Shown here: piece by piece, positions 44,732-53,752 of the stretch
Layout: the number at the start of each line of letters is the position of its first letter
Numbering within the stretch: the stretch's first letter is position 1
DNA from: Rhodoferax sp.
GTDB taxonomy: Bacteria > Pseudomonadota > Gammaproteobacteria > Burkholderiales > Burkholderiaceae_C
Length of the DNA stretch: 64,000 nucleotides
Reading direction: 5' to 3'
Assembly (NCBI RefSeq): GCF_018780565.1
Contig: NZ_JADMJN010000008.1
Coordinates: 62,001-126,000 of the forward strand
The notes under the pieces: generated by a model
The model's input: only the letters and a program-made list of their open reading frames with translations
Told to the model about the DNA's origin: nothing
Database searches by the model: none
Program-made: the position numbers and the translations under genes

Positions 44732-45288
44732 AGAGACTGTTCGATCTGGCGCTAGTGGGCGTGTTGGGCCCATTCCTGCTAGTACCTATAGTGTTGGTCG
44801 CTCTATTGGTACGTCTTACATCCCGGGGTCCAGTTTTGTATTGGTCCGATCGGATCGGGCGTGAGAACTTGATTTTTAGAATGCCCAAGTTCCGTAGTAT
44901 GCGAATAGGCACACCCGCAGTTGCGACACATTTATTAAGTAATCCCGACAGTTATCTGACACCGATCGGTAGTTTCTTACGTAAGAGCAGCTTAGATGAA
45001 TTGCCCCAACTTTGGAGTATTCTAAAAGGCGAGATGAGTTTTGTCGGGCCCCGGCCCGCACTGTTTAACCAGTACGATCTGATTGAATTAAGAACCCATC
45101 ACGGCGTACATAAGCTACGTCCAGGCTTGACCGGATGGGCTCAGATCAATGGCCGCGATGAATTGCCGATTCCCACAAAAGTGGCAATGGATGTTGAGTA
45201 CCTTCATAGGCAGTCATTCTGGCTAGACTTACGAATCATCGTTTTGACAGGAGTTAAAGTCTTGAAACGGGACAATGTGGCTCATTGA
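44728..45288 (+). CDS. Phosphoglycosyl transferase, PglC-like
   Basis: This 186-residue monotopic membrane enzyme transfers a sugar 1-phosphate from a UDP-sugar to undecaprenyl phosphate, the first committed step of repeat-unit assembly. It has one N-terminal reentrant helix (residues 5-28), FRMPKFRSMR at about 50-59, the catalytic Asp90-Glu91 dyad in SSLDELPQLWS, GEMSFVGPRP at about 101-110 and the RPGLTGWAQINGRDELP signature. It lacks the large N-terminal membrane domain of WbaP/WcaJ. ATG 44728 overlaps the epimerase stop; an upstream in-frame ORF is rejected. It ends the locus. Confidence 0.9.
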   Translation: MKRLFDLALVGVLGPFLLVPIVLVALLVRLTSRGPVLYWSDRIGRENLIFRMPKFRSMRIGTPAVATHLLSNPDSYLTPIGSFLRKSSLDELPQLWSILKGEMSFVGPRPALFNQYDLIELRTHHGVHKLRPGLTGWAQINGRDELPIPTKVAMDVEYLHRQSFWLDLRIIVLTGVKVLKRDNVAH

Positions 45289-45373
45289 CAATGCCCTTGA
45301 TCCCAATTCAATCTACAGGTCTGGATTGATTGCAAACGGTTTCGGATGATTTATGCTCCTTCAGGCCTGCCCC

Positions 45374-46252
45374 TCACGCCCACCAGGGATAGAACGACGG
45401 CATCTCAGAAGCCTTGCCCTTGAAAGCGGCATCGCGCTTTTCCCGGAAGGCCTGCACACCCTCCTTGCCGTCGCCGATGCTGGTGTAGAACATGGCCAGC
45501 GAGTCCACCTGGTGCGCGGCTATCGGATGCGGCTGCGCCGAGTTGCGGTACATCATCTGCCGTGTCAGGGCGATGCCAACGGGTGAGCGCTCTTTGGCAA
45601 TGCGCCGGGCGATCTTCAGGGCCTCTTCGACCAATTGCTCCGCCGGCACCACGGCCTTGACCAGGCGACCGCGCAGGGCTTCCTGGGCGTCGAACACATC
45701 GGCCATGTAGGTCCACTCCAGCGCCTGCGAGATGCCGACCACGCGGGGCAAAAACCAGCTCGAACAGGCTTCGGGCACGATGCCGATGCGGCCGAACACA
45801 AATCCGATACGGGCTTTTTCCGAGGCCAGGCGAATGTCCATGGGCAAGGTCATGGTGGCGCCAATGCCGACGGCAGCGCCGTTGATGGCGCCAATCACCG
45901 GCTTCTTGCAATCGTAGATGGCCAGCACCACACGCCCACCGGTGTCGCGCACACCATCGCGAATGGCGGGGTCGTCCAGGCGCAAACGCAGGTCGTCCAG
46001 GGTCGGCTGCTGGGTTTCGTCCAGACCGAACACATTGCCTTCGCTTGACAAATCCATGCCCGCGCAAAAGGCCTTGCCGGCACCGGTGACCACCACCGCG
46101 CGCACGGCATCGTCGTTGCTGGCGCGCGTGAAGGCGTCGATCAACTCATGCGCCATCTCCACGGTGAAGGAATTGAGCTGCTCGGGACGGTTGAGCTTGA
46201 GCAACAGCACACCGTCAGCGTCAACGGTGTAGTCCAGGGTGTTGTAGGTCAT
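45374..46252 (-). CDS. Enoyl-CoA hydratase/isomerase (crotonase) family
   Basis: This is a 292-residue protein on the minus strand, convergent with the polysaccharide locus. Crotonase features are VVVTGAGKAFCAGMDLSSEG (about 63-82, oxyanion-hole region) and GAINGAAVGIGATMTLPMDIRLA (about 124-146, second oxyanion-hole element), followed by FGRIGIVPEACSSWFLPR, with a Glu at the usual catalytic position. It acts on acyl-CoA substrates, probably in fatty-acid or aromatic-acid catabolism. The start is taken at the ATG at 46252; an upstream ATG at 46285 adds 11 non-conserved residues. There is no functional link to its neighbours. Confidence 0.85.
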   Translation of the reverse strand: MTYNTLDYTVDADGVLLLKLNRPEQLNSFTVEMAHELIDAFTRASNDDAVRAVVVTGAGKAFCAGMDLSSEGNVFGLDETQQPTLDDLRLRLDDPAIRDGVRDTGGRVVLAIYDCKKPVIGAINGAAVGIGATMTLPMDIRLASEKARIGFVFGRIGIVPEACSSWFLPRVVGISQALEWTYMADVFDAQEALRGRLVKAVVPAEQLVEEALKIARRIAKERSPVGIALTRQMMYRNSAQPHPIAAHQVDSLAMFYTSIGDGKEGVQAFREKRDAAFKGKASEMPSFYPWWA

Positions 46253-46388
46253 GGGGTATCTCATTCGAGGGGTGGAAACGGACACGGCGCCAGGCGCGCA
46301 GCTTGGTGAATTTTAGAGAGAGATCCACCACGCCAAGTCTCTTCAGGCCTCGCCTATAGATCATTCGGTTATTTAAAACTGAAAACTC

Positions 46389-46435
46389 AGTAGTTCCAGT
46401 TTTAAGTGATGCCTCCCAGAATTCACTTCATCGCA
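46389..46435 (+). promoter_or_regulatory. Sulfur-operon promoter module, copy 1 (sbp-ssu)
   Basis: AGTAGTT (46389-46395), 20 bases, CCAGAAT (46416-46422) and TTCATCGCA (46427-46435), 30 to 76 bases before the ATG of sbp. The same elements with identical spacing stand before metY and before the hydrolase-cys operon. TTCCAG (46394) and CAGAAT (46417) are 17 bases apart, compatible with a weak sigma-70 promoter. The 40 bases upstream are AT-rich and could bind a LysR-type activator such as CysB. The regulator is inferred. Confidence 0.7.
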
Positions 46436-46464
46436 ATTTTCAGTTTGAATTTCAGGAGTTGAAC

Positions 46465-47487
46465 ATGACCATACGCCGTCACATTTTGTCGTCCACTTTC
46501 AAGGCCGCCCTGGGCATCGCCCTGCTGGGCGCAGCGCTCACCTCGACCGCGCAGCAGGCAGTGTCCCTGCTCAATGTGTCCTATGACCCCACGCGTGAAC
46601 TCTACGTCGAGTTCAACGCCGCCTTCACCAAACACTGGAAGGCCAAGACCGGCCAGGATGTGACCATCAAGCAATCGCATGGCGGCTCGGGCAAGCAGGC
46701 CCGCTCGGTGATCGATGGGCTGGACGCCGACGTGGTGACCCTGGCCTTAGGGGGCGACGTGGACGCGCTGGTCAAGAACGGCAACCTGGTCCCCGCCGAC
46801 TGGCAAAAACGCCTCCCCCACAACTCGGCGCCCTACACCTCCACCATCGTGCTGGTGGTGCGCCAGGGCAACCCCAAGGGCATCAAGGATTGGGATGACC
46901 TGATCAAACCGGGGGTGAGCGTCATCACGCCCAACCCCAAGACCTCCGGCGGCGCACGCTGGAACTACCTGGCCGCCTGGGAATTTGCCAAACGCAAATT
47001 CGGCAGCGAAGCCCGGGCGAAAGAATTCGTGCAGGCCCTGTACAAGAACGTCCCCATACTGGACACCGGGGCACGCGGCTCGTCGATCACCTTCGCCCAA
47101 CGCAACCAGGGCGATGTCTTCATCTCCTGGGAAAACGAGGCCCATTTGCTGGAGAAGGAGTTCAGCAGCAAGGTGGACATTGTTTACCCGTCGCTGAGCA
47201 TTCTGGCCGAGCCGCCTGTGACCGTGGTCGACAAGAACGTGGAGCGCAAGGGCACCCGCGCCGTGGCACAGGCCTATCTGGAGTACCTGTACACCGATGA
47301 AGGCCAGGACATCGCCGGCAAGAACTTCTACCGCCCGATCTCCCCCAAGGCGCAGGCCAAGTACGCCGCCAAGTTGCCCAAGCTCAACCTGTTCAGCATC
47401 GACCAGGCCTTCGGCGGCTGGGCCAAAGCCGACAAAGACCATTTTGCGGACGGCGGCAGCTTTGACCAGATCTACCTGAAGAAGTAA
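46465..47487 (+). CDS. sbp: Sulfate/thiosulfate ABC transporter substrate-binding protein
   Basis: This 340-residue periplasmic protein has an N-terminal signal peptide of about 29 residues (basic MTIRRH, then a hydrophobic core and TAQQ). [28 protein letters not shown] (sulfate-binding loop), [10 protein letters not shown] and a C-terminal [18 protein letters not shown] are typical of Sbp/CysP. An AGGAG site lies 6 bases before ATG 46465. It heads the ssu operon and is a second copy of the binding protein beside cysTWA at 57935, so it probably delivers sulfate to that permease. Promoter module copy 1 lies upstream. Confidence 0.9.
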   Translation: MTIRRHILSSTFKAALGIALLGAALTSTAQQAVSLLNVSYDPTRELYVEFNAAFTKHWKAKTGQDVTIKQSHGGSGKQARSVIDGLDADVVTLALGGDVDALVKNGNLVPADWQKRLPHNSAPYTSTIVLVVRQGNPKGIKDWDDLIKPGVSVITPNPKTSGGARWNYLAAWEFAKRKFGSEARAKEFVQALYKNVPILDTGARGSSITFAQRNQGDVFISWENEAHLLEKEFSSKVDIVYPSLSILAEPPVTVVDKNVERKGTRAVAQAYLEYLYTDEGQDIAGKNFYRPISPKAQAKYAAKLPKLNLFSIDQAFGGWAKADKDHFADGGSFDQIYLKK

Positions 47488-47528
47488 ACACCACCGCTGT
47501 CACACACCGATCCACCAGGGAGAAAAAC

Positions 47529-48119
47529 ATGACTGTCTTGCTTGTCGCGGGTAGCCCGTCGGAAAAATCACGCTCTGCAGCGTTGCTGGACGCGGTGCAG
47601 CAGCGCCTGCACCAGCGCGGCGCCCACGTGGAGCGTCTGCAAATCCGGGACCTGTCACCCCAGGCCTTGATACTGGCGGACTTCGGAAACCGAAGCATCA
47701 GCCACGCCATCGGACGCGTCGCGGCAGCCGATGTGCTGGTGGTGGCCACTCCGGTTTACAAGGCGGCTTACAGCGGCGTGCTCAAGGTCTTTCTGGACCT
47801 GCTGCCGCAAACCGCGCTGGAAGGCAAGACCGTGCTGCCCCTGGCCACGGGCGGCAGTCCGCACCATATGCTGGCACTGGACTATGCCCTGCGTCCCGTC
47901 TTGCAGTCCCTGGGGGCCAAGCAGATCCTGCCGGGCATCTATGCCACGGACTCGCAAGTGACGCTCACGCCCGAAGGCACTTACCAGGTCAGCGATGAGA
48001 TTGGTGTGCGGCTCGATGCAGCGGTGAATACCCTGATCACCGAAACCCTGCGTCCGGTGCTGACACCCGCCCATCAGTTGACGTCCGTGCCGTTCTCGCA
48101 AGTGCGATGTAGCGTGTAA
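47529..48119 (+). CDS. ssuE: NADPH-dependent FMN reductase
   Basis: This 196-residue flavodoxin-fold protein has LLVAGSPSEKSRSAALLDAV (residues 4-23, flavin-phosphate loop), VVATPVYKAAYSGVLKVFLDLLP at about 74-96 and the LPLATGGSPHHMLALDYALRPVL region of SsuE near 107. It supplies reduced FMN to the alkanesulfonate monooxygenase encoded by ssuD downstream. A GGGAG site precedes the ATG. It follows sbp by 41 bases and belongs to the same operon. A YhdA/azoreductase-type protein is a less likely reading. Confidence 0.87.
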   Translation: MTVLLVAGSPSEKSRSAALLDAVQQRLHQRGAHVERLQIRDLSPQALILADFGNRSISHAIGRVAAADVLVVATPVYKAAYSGVLKVFLDLLPQTALEGKTVLPLATGGSPHHMLALDYALRPVLQSLGAKQILPGIYATDSQVTLTPEGTYQVSDEIGVRLDAAVNTLITETLRPVLTPAHQLTSVPFSQVRCSV

Positions 48120-48181
48120 GCACCACCGCCCGCCTGAACACGGCGGACTCCCTCTTTACCCATTTTTTAAACCGCGCTTGC

Positions 48182-48201
48182 GGCAAGGGACAAGCCTTGC
48201 C
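48182..48201. other. Stem-loop between ssuE and the first ssuA
   Basis: GGCAAGG (48182-48188) and CCTTGCC (48195-48201) form a perfect 7-bp stem with a GACAAG loop, in the 105-base spacer. No T-run follows, so it is probably not a full terminator. It could stabilise or process the mRNA ahead of the binding-protein genes, or attenuate transcription. Confidence 0.5.
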
Positions 48202-48224
48202 CGCGGACCACGAAAGACATTGCC

Positions 48225-49187
48225 ATGACACATATTTCTACATTCAACCGCCGCCAGATTCTTGCCGCTGCTGCGGCCGCCACCGCGCTAAGCTCCACCG
48301 GACTGGCACTGGCACAGACGCCCAGGCGCGTGCTGCGCATCGGCCACCAAAAGGGCTGGCTGTCGATTCTCAAAGGTCGCGGCACGCTGGAAAAGCGCCT
48401 CAGTACGCTGGGCGTGAGCATCACCTGGACCGAATTCAACGCCGGCCCGGTGCAACTCGAAGCGCTCAACGTCGGCGCCATTGACTTTGGCGACGTGGGC
48501 GAGGCGCCCCCGATCTTTGCCCAGGCCGCTGGCGCGCCCCTGGTGTATGCCGGCGCCACCGTGCCGCGGCCCAGGCTTGAGGCCATCATCGTGCCCAAAG
48601 ACTCCGGTATCAAAACCGTGGCCGACCTCAAAGGCAAGCGGGTCGCCTACAACAAGGGCTCCAACGTGCAGTACTTTCTGGTCAAGCTGCTGGAAAAACA
48701 CGGCCTGAAATACGGCGATGTGCAGTCCATCTTTTTGCCCCCGCCCGATGCACGCGCTGCCTTCCAGAAAGGTGCCGTGGATGCCTGGATCATCTGGGAC
48801 CCCTTCTTCGCCGCGGCGCAAAAAACACTGGACGCACGCCTGCTGGCCGACGCCAGCGGGGTGGTGAACAACCGGGGCTACTACTTCACCTCGCGCGACT
48901 TCGCCACCAAAAACACCGACGTGCTGAAGATCGCCATCGAGGAAATCAACGCCATTGACACCTGGGCCTCGAAGAACCAGGCCACTGCGGCGAGCGAACT
49001 GTCCACGGTCCTGGGACTGGACAAGAGCATCACCGAGCTGTACCTGAGTCGCACGACCTACGGCACCGCACCGGTCACGCGCGCCATCCTGGCCGAACAG
49101 CAGGTGATTGCCGACACCTTTTTTGAGCTCAAGCTGATCCCGAAAAAGCTCAACCTGCTGCACGCAGCGCCTGTGGACCTGGGCTGA
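48225..49187 (+). CDS. ssuA: Aliphatic sulfonate ABC transporter substrate-binding protein (first copy)
   Basis: This 320-residue periplasmic protein has a leader containing a twin-arginine-like NRRQIL followed by an Ala-rich hydrophobic core, cut near ALAQ at residue 31. LRIGHQKGWLSILKGRGTLEKRL, VGAIDFGDVGEAPPIFAQAAG, and DAWIIWDPFFAA are typical of SsuA/TauA-type proteins. It captures alkanesulfonates for SsuBC. A second homologue follows after 22 bases, so the two may take different sulfonates. It belongs to the same operon as ssuE. Confidence 0.9.
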   Translation: MTHISTFNRRQILAAAAAATALSSTGLALAQTPRRVLRIGHQKGWLSILKGRGTLEKRLSTLGVSITWTEFNAGPVQLEALNVGAIDFGDVGEAPPIFAQAAGAPLVYAGATVPRPRLEAIIVPKDSGIKTVADLKGKRVAYNKGSNVQYFLVKLLEKHGLKYGDVQSIFLPPPDARAAFQKGAVDAWIIWDPFFAAAQKTLDARLLADASGVVNNRGYYFTSRDFATKNTDVLKIAIEEINAIDTWASKNQATAASELSTVLGLDKSITELYLSRTTYGTAPVTRAILAEQQVIADTFFELKLIPKKLNLLHAAPVDLG

Positions 49188-49209
49188 ACGCTCAAGCCGG
49201 AGAACGAAT

Positions 49210-50244
49210 ATGACTCACTTGCAAGCCACCTTGAAAGGTACACGGCGTGAGCTTCTGCGCTTGCTGTCCGTCACCGCCGGTGTCTGGGGCCTGACAGGCC
49301 CCATCACCGCACGCAGCGCCTGGGCGCAGGGCGCCCCATCGGGCAAGGCCCCGGAACTGCTGCGCATCGGCTACCAGAAGTCCGCCGTCAATCTGGTGAT
49401 TCTCAAGCAACAGGGCGCACTGGAAAAACGCTTCCCGCAAACCAAAGTCCAGTGGGTCGAGTTTCCGGCCGGACCGCAGTTGCTGGAGGCACTGGCAGTC
49501 GGTAGCCTGGAGTTCGGCCTGACCGGCGACTCCCCCCCGGTCTTTGCCCAGGCTGCCGGCAAGGACCTGGTTTACGCAGGGGCCGAACCGTCCAAGCCCG
49601 AAAGCTCGGCCATCCTGGTGCTGAAGGACTCGTCCATTCGCACGCTGGCCGAGCTCAAGGGCCGCAAGATCGCGCTGCAAAAAGGATCGAGTGCGCACTA
49701 CCTGCTGGTGCGTGCCGTGGACAAGGCCGGTCTGCAATGGTCCGACATCCAGCCGATCTATCTCGCGCCCGCCGATGCGCGCGCGGCGTTCGAGCGAAAA
49801 AGCGTCGATGCCTGGGCTATTTGGGACCCGTTCTATGCAGCCACCGAGCTGGCGATCCAGCCGCGTGTGCTGACCACGGGCACTGGCCTGTCGGGCAACA
49901 ACTCCTTTTACCTGGCCTCTCTCGCGCTTGCCAGGCACCATCCTGCAACGCTGGAGACGCTGTTCGAGGAACTGACGCGGGCTGACCGCTTTGCGCAGGA
50001 GCGCCGGCCCGAAGCCATCAAGCTGATCTCTGACTTCAGCGGTCTGGACGCCGGGGTGGTGAGCCTTTTTTTGCAGCGCCGTCCACGCTCGCCAGTGGCG
50101 GTGCTCACCAGCGCCATGGTGGCTGACCAGCAGCGCGTGGCCGATGCCTTTGCGCGGCTGGCGCTGATTCCCAAACCGGTCAAGGTGGCCGACATCGTCT
50201 GGCGTCCTGAAAACCAGCGCCTGGCCTCTGCCATCCGCCCCTGA
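49210..50244 (+). CDS. ssuA: Aliphatic sulfonate ABC transporter substrate-binding protein (second copy)
   Basis: This 344-residue periplasmic protein is homologous to the one just upstream but clearly divergent. It has a longer leader with a hydrophobic stretch from about 17 to 38, then [65 protein letters not shown] and [13 protein letters not shown]. These retain the SsuA layout, so sulfonate binding is likely. The tandem pair suggests a duplication that widened substrate range. A GGAG site lies 6 bases before the ATG, and ssuD follows after 34 bases. Confidence 0.88.
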   Translation: MTHLQATLKGTRRELLRLLSVTAGVWGLTGPITARSAWAQGAPSGKAPELLRIGYQKSAVNLVILKQQGALEKRFPQTKVQWVEFPAGPQLLEALAVGSLEFGLTGDSPPVFAQAAGKDLVYAGAEPSKPESSAILVLKDSSIRTLAELKGRKIALQKGSSAHYLLVRAVDKAGLQWSDIQPIYLAPADARAAFERKSVDAWAIWDPFYAATELAIQPRVLTTGTGLSGNNSFYLASLALARHHPATLETLFEELTRADRFAQERRPEAIKLISDFSGLDAGVVSLFLQRRPRSPVAVLTSAMVADQQRVADAFARLALIPKPVKVADIVWRPENQRLASAIRP

Positions 50245-50278
50245 CACCCAACAACATCACAAGCGCACAAGGATTTTC

Positions 50279-51442
50279 ATGAAGATATTCTGGTTCATCC
50301 CCACCCACGGCGACAGCCGCTACCTTGGCACCAGCGAAGGCGCGCGCGAGGTCAATCACGATTACCTGAAACAGGTCGCCCAGGCCGCCGACAGCCTGGG
50401 CTATGAGGGCGTTCTGATTCCCACCGGCCGCTCCTGCGAAGACCCCTGGGTGGTCGCCTCCAGCCTGCTGCCGGTCACCCAACGCCTGAAATTCCTGGTG
50501 GCAGTGCGCCCCGGCCTGCACCAGCCCAGCCTGGCCGCGCGCATGGCCGCCACATTCGACCGCCTCTCAGGGGGGCGTCTGCTGATCAACCTGGTGACCG
50601 GTGGCGATCAGACCGAGCTCGAAGGCGATGGCGTGTTCCTGGACCATGCACAGCGCTACGAACAGTCGGCCGAGTTCATCCGCATCTGGCGTGAGATTCT
50701 GGCGCGCAGCCACAACGGAGAAAGCTTTGACTTCGACGGCCAACACCTGAGCGTGAAGGGCGCCAGGCTGCTGTACCCGCCGGTCCAGCATCCCTACCCG
50801 CCGGTGTACTTTGGCGGCTCTTCGCCCGCCGCGCACGAGCTGGCGGCCGAGCAGGTCGATGCCTACCTGACCTGGGGTGAGCCCCCTGCTGAAGTCGCCA
50901 AAAAGGTGGCCGATGTTCGTGCCCGTGCCGCACGACTGGGCCGTACCGTCAAGTTCGGCATTCGCCTGCATGTGATCGTGCGCGAAACCGAAGACAAGGC
51001 CTGGCAAGCGGCTGAAGAACTGATCAGCCGCGTGGACGATGAAACCGTGATTCGCGCCCAGGCCGCCTTCTCGCGCATGGACTCGGAAGGCCAGCGCCGC
51101 ATGGCCGCGCTGCACGCAGGCGGCAAGCGCCGAGCCCGCGCCGAGCTGGAGATCAGCCCCAACCTGTGGGCTGGCGTGGGCTTGGTGCGCGGTGGCGCGG
51201 GCACCGCCCTGGTGGGTGATGCCAAAACCGTGGCGGCGCGCATTCAGGAGTACGCGGCGCTGGGGCTGGACACCTTTGTGCTGTCGGGCTATCCGCATCT
51301 GGAAGAAGCCTACCGCTTTGCCGAGCTGGTGTTTCCGCTGCTGCCATTGGGCCTGCGCGAAAAGCTGTCGGGCTCACCCTTGACCGGGCCCTTTGGCGAG
51401 GTGGTCGGCAACAACTACCTGCCCCGTGCCTCGCAAAGTTGA
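50279..51442 (+). CDS. ssuD: FMNH2-dependent alkanesulfonate monooxygenase
   Basis: This 387-residue bacterial-luciferase-fold enzyme cleaves C1-Cn alkanesulfonates to aldehyde and sulfite using FMNH2 and O2. [15 protein letters not shown] at the N-terminus, [18 protein letters not shown] at about 43, [21 protein letters not shown] (about 102-122, quoted in part) and [22 protein letters not shown] are typical of SsuD. SsuE, encoded upstream, is the likely flavin donor. An AAGGA site lies before ATG 50279. Its product sulfite would enter cysteine synthesis. Confidence 0.94.
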   Translation: MKIFWFIPTHGDSRYLGTSEGAREVNHDYLKQVAQAADSLGYEGVLIPTGRSCEDPWVVASSLLPVTQRLKFLVAVRPGLHQPSLAARMAATFDRLSGGRLLINLVTGGDQTELEGDGVFLDHAQRYEQSAEFIRIWREILARSHNGESFDFDGQHLSVKGARLLYPPVQHPYPPVYFGGSSPAAHELAAEQVDAYLTWGEPPAEVAKKVADVRARAARLGRTVKFGIRLHVIVRETEDKAWQAAEELISRVDDETVIRAQAAFSRMDSEGQRRMAALHAGGKRRARAELEISPNLWAGVGLVRGGAGTALVGDAKTVAARIQEYAALGLDTFVLSGYPHLEEAYRFAELVFPLLPLGLREKLSGSPLTGPFGEVVGNNYLPRASQS

Positions 51443-51452
51443 TGGAGCAAGC

Positions 51453-52355
51453 ATGACCACACCAACCACCCCGATCCAGGAACTGCAGACCGGCCTGGCG
51501 GCATCCACCTTGCACCCTGAACAACCCTGGCCCCTGCTGAGCGATGGCATTGCGCTCAACCTGCAATGGGCCAAAATCCGGGCCGATCTGCGCGCCGCAC
51601 TGCGGCAACTGCTGCCCTGGGTCGTGCCGGTGAGCCTGATCGTGGTCTGGCAGGTGGCCTCCTCCTGCGGCTGGCTATCGACCCGGGTGCTACCAGCACC
51701 GCTGGAAGTGATCCAGGCCGCCTGGACATTGACCCTGTCGGGCGAGCTCTGGACCCATGTGTCGGTGAGTGCCGGGCGTGCCTTGACCGGCCTGGCCGTC
51801 GGCGGGGGCCTGGGCCTGGCGCTGGGACTGTTGACCGGCTCGGTGCGCGTGTTCGAAACGCTGCTGGACTCCACCATCCAGATGGTGCGCAACATTCCCG
51901 CGCTGGCCATGATTCCACTGGTGATTCTGTGGTTTGGCATTGACGAGACGGCCAAGCTGTTCCTGATCGCGGTGTCGGTGTTCTTCCCGATCTACCTCAA
52001 CACTTTTCACGGCATCCGCAATGTCGACCCCGGCCTGATCGAGATGGGACGCACCTATGGCCTGACGCGCTGGCAGCTTTACACGCAGATCATCCTGCCT
52101 GGTGCGCTCTCCAGCATTCTGGTGGGCTTGCGCTTCTCACTGGGTCTGGTGTGGGTGATCCTGATCGTGGCAGAAACCATTTCGGCGCAGGCCGGCATTG
52201 GCTACATGACCATGAATGCGCGTGAATTCCTGCAGACCGACATCGTGCTGGTGGGCATCCTGTTGTACGCCCTGCTGGGCAAGCTGGCCGACGTATTTGC
52301 CAAGGCGCTGGAACGCTACTGGTTGCGCTGGCATCCCGGTTACCAGGGGCAATAG
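51453..52355 (+). CDS. ssuC: Aliphatic sulfonate ABC transporter permease
   Basis: This 300-residue inner-membrane protein has about six hydrophobic helices. The N-terminal 50 residues are hydrophilic. The permease domain starts near LLPWVVPVSLIVVWQVAS, and the EAA loop, which contacts the ATPase, is EMGRTYGLTRWQLYTQIILPGALSSIL (about 204-230). ATG 51453 is chosen; in-frame sequence upstream belongs to ssuD. It pairs with ssuB and the two ssuA products. It ends 72 bases before ssuB, in which a dispersed repeat is found. Confidence 0.92.
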   Translation: MTTPTTPIQELQTGLAASTLHPEQPWPLLSDGIALNLQWAKIRADLRAALRQLLPWVVPVSLIVVWQVASSCGWLSTRVLPAPLEVIQAAWTLTLSGELWTHVSVSAGRALTGLAVGGGLGLALGLLTGSVRVFETLLDSTIQMVRNIPALAMIPLVILWFGIDETAKLFLIAVSVFFPIYLNTFHGIRNVDPGLIEMGRTYGLTRWQLYTQIILPGALSSILVGLRFSLGLVWVILIVAETISAQAGIGYMTMNAREFLQTDIVLVGILLYALLGKLADVFAKALERYWLRWHPGYQGQ

Positions 52356-52370
52356 GCGAAGCAATGTCCA

Positions 52371-52417
52371 CAAATGCTACTAAATTAATAGCTAACTACG
52401 CATATTCAACGAAGGCT
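52371..52417 (+). repeat. Dispersed short repeat, copy A
   Basis: This 47-base AT-rich element lies in the ssuC-ssuB spacer and contains TGCTACTAAATTAATAGC and ACGAAGGCT. Its match on the opposite strand at 63906-63952 agrees at 35 of 47 positions without gaps, including a shared ATAGCTAACT and ACGAAGGCT. A shorter match (15 of 20) is at 57984-58003. Similar elements are, from memory, frequent in Comamonadaceae genomes. Confidence 0.65.
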
Positions 52418-52427
52418 GGAGGCCAAT

Positions 52428-53258
52428 TTGAGCACTGAATCCGATCTTTCTTCGCCGCGCGGCGTGTCTTTGACGCTGCAGGGTCTGACCAAGCACTATG
52501 GCGCGCGCGCGGTGCTGCGCCAAGCCGAGCTGAACATCGCGCCGGGTCAGTTTGTCGCCATCGTGGGGCGCAGTGGCTGCGGCAAAAGTACGCTGTTGCG
52601 TCTGGTGGCCGGGCTGGAGAATGCGTCGGGCGGCAGCATCCAGGTGGACAACACCGCCCTGGGCGGCTTGTCCGGCGACACCCGGATCATGTTTCAGGAC
52701 GCGCGCCTGCTGCCCTGGAAACGCGTCATCGATAACGTGGCATTGGGTTTGCCCAAGGACCAGCGCGGCGCGGCGCTGGACGTGCTGGCACAGGTGGGCC
52801 TGGCGGACCGCGCCAACGACTGGCCGGCACGCCTGTCAGGCGGCCAGCGCCAGCGCGTCTCGCTCGCCCGTGCCCTGGTGCACAACCCGCGCCTGCTGTT
52901 GCTGGACGAACCTCTGGGCGCGCTGGATGCACTGACCCGCATCGAGATGCACCGGCTGATCGAGGGCCTGTGGCGCAAAAGCGGCTTCACCGCCCTGCTG
53001 GTGACGCATGACGTGCAGGAAGCCGTGGCGCTGGCGGACCGCGTGATCCTGATCGAGGACGGGCGCATTGCGCTGGACGAGACGATTGCCCTGGCACGAC
53101 CCCGTTCGCATGGGGATGCGGGATTTGCTGCCGTGGAAAAACGCATTCTCGATCGCGTGCTGCAAAAGCCGGCCCCTGAAGCCCACGCGCCTGCATCCGA
53201 TGCGCCAGATCGCCCATGGCCGGGCCTGCCGGTGCAGGGTCTGCGCTGGGCGATCTAG
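52428..53258 (+). CDS. ssuB: Aliphatic sulfonate ABC transporter ATP-binding protein
   Basis: This 276-residue cytoplasmic ATPase energises the SsuC permease. Walker A is [10 protein letters not shown] (about 47-56), the Q-loop lies in [13 protein letters not shown], the signature is [15 protein letters not shown], Walker B is [13 protein letters not shown] and the switch is VTHDV. Start TTG 52428 is supported by a GGAGG site 5 bases upstream, which lies at the edge of dispersed repeat copy A. The C-terminal 40 residues are a variable extension. It closes the core ssu operon. Confidence 0.92.
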   Translation: MSTESDLSSPRGVSLTLQGLTKHYGARAVLRQAELNIAPGQFVAIVGRSGCGKSTLLRLVAGLENASGGSIQVDNTALGGLSGDTRIMFQDARLLPWKRVIDNVALGLPKDQRGAALDVLAQVGLADRANDWPARLSGGQRQRVSLARALVHNPRLLLLDEPLGALDALTRIEMHRLIEGLWRKSGFTALLVTHDVQEAVALADRVILIEDGRIALDETIALARPRSHGDAGFAAVEKRILDRVLQKPAPEAHAPASDAPDRPWPGLPVQGLRWAI

Positions 53259-53303
53259 TGACTTCAATCATCTTTTTTTCAACGGACTTTCAAGGAGAAA
53301 TTC

Positions 53304-53519
53304 ATGTCCATTCAAGCCATCAACGTACGCAACCAGTTCCGCGGCAAAGTGCGCGAAATCATCCGCGGCGATGTCGTGTCCGAGGTCGATGTCGAGACCC
53401 CATGGGGCATCGTGACCTCCGTCATCACCACCCGCTCGGTGGACCAGCTGGAACTGGTGGTGGGTTCCGAGGTCGTGGCACTGGTCAAATCGACCGAAGT
53501 GTCGATCGCCAAACTCTAG
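53304..53519 (+). CDS. Single Mop/TOBE-domain molybdenum-binding protein
   Basis: This 71-residue protein consists of one Mop domain: SIQAINVRNQFRGKVREI, VVSEVDVETPWGIVTSVITTRSVDQL and VGSEVVALVKSTEVSIAKL, as in molbindins and the TOBE domains of ModC. Such proteins bind molybdate or related oxyanions as oligomers. An AAGGAG site lies 6 bases before the ATG. It follows ssuB by 45 bases, so it may buffer oxyanions or modulate transport in this sulfur operon. That role is speculative. Confidence 0.85.
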   Translation: MSIQAINVRNQFRGKVREIIRGDVVSEVDVETPWGIVTSVITTRSVDQLELVVGSEVVALVKSTEVSIAKL

Positions 53520-53521
53520 GC

Positions 53522-53713
53522 CAACTCGAAGACCTGAAGGAAGGCGCCAGGTTCGGCATCCCCAACGACCCGACCAATGGCGGGCGCGTGCTGCTGGTGC
53601 TGCAGGACAAGGACAAGCTCTGGGTCGCCAAGCTGGTCAAGGTCTACCAGTCCGATGCGGTCCGCCAGTTTGTGCAGGCCGAGTTCAAGAGCGCGGTGGT
53701 GCCCGGCTTCTGA
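53522..53713 (+). pseudogene. MetQ/NlpA methionine-binding lipoprotein remnant, internally deleted
   Basis: Directly after the Mop gene an open stretch without its own start reads LEDLKEGARFGIPNDPTNGG and RVLLVLQ, the mid-region of NlpA/MetQ. It then jumps to DKLWVAKLVKVYQSDAVRQF and KSAVVPGF with a stop at 53711-53713, the family's C-terminus. About 100 residues normally lie between these parts, so this is a remnant with an internal in-frame deletion and no N-terminus. The family is associated with methionine or sulfur-compound uptake, which suits the neighbourhood. Confidence 0.75.
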
Positions 53714-53752
53714 CGCGGCTGGCTCGCACGGACGCTTCGCTGGCGCGCACCG

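Noticed and set aside
45289..45373. Possible bidirectional terminator between the polysaccharide locus and the crotonase gene
   Set aside because: CAATTCAATC and GGATTGATTG are only imperfectly complementary and have no T-run.
46747..47442. 231-codon minus-strand frame over sbp
   Set aside because: Low-complexity Gly/Val/Ala-rich shadow of the sbp gene with no motif.
48288..49163. 291-codon minus-strand frame over the first ssuA
   Set aside because: Shadow frame; the plus-strand SsuA motifs and signal peptide are clear.
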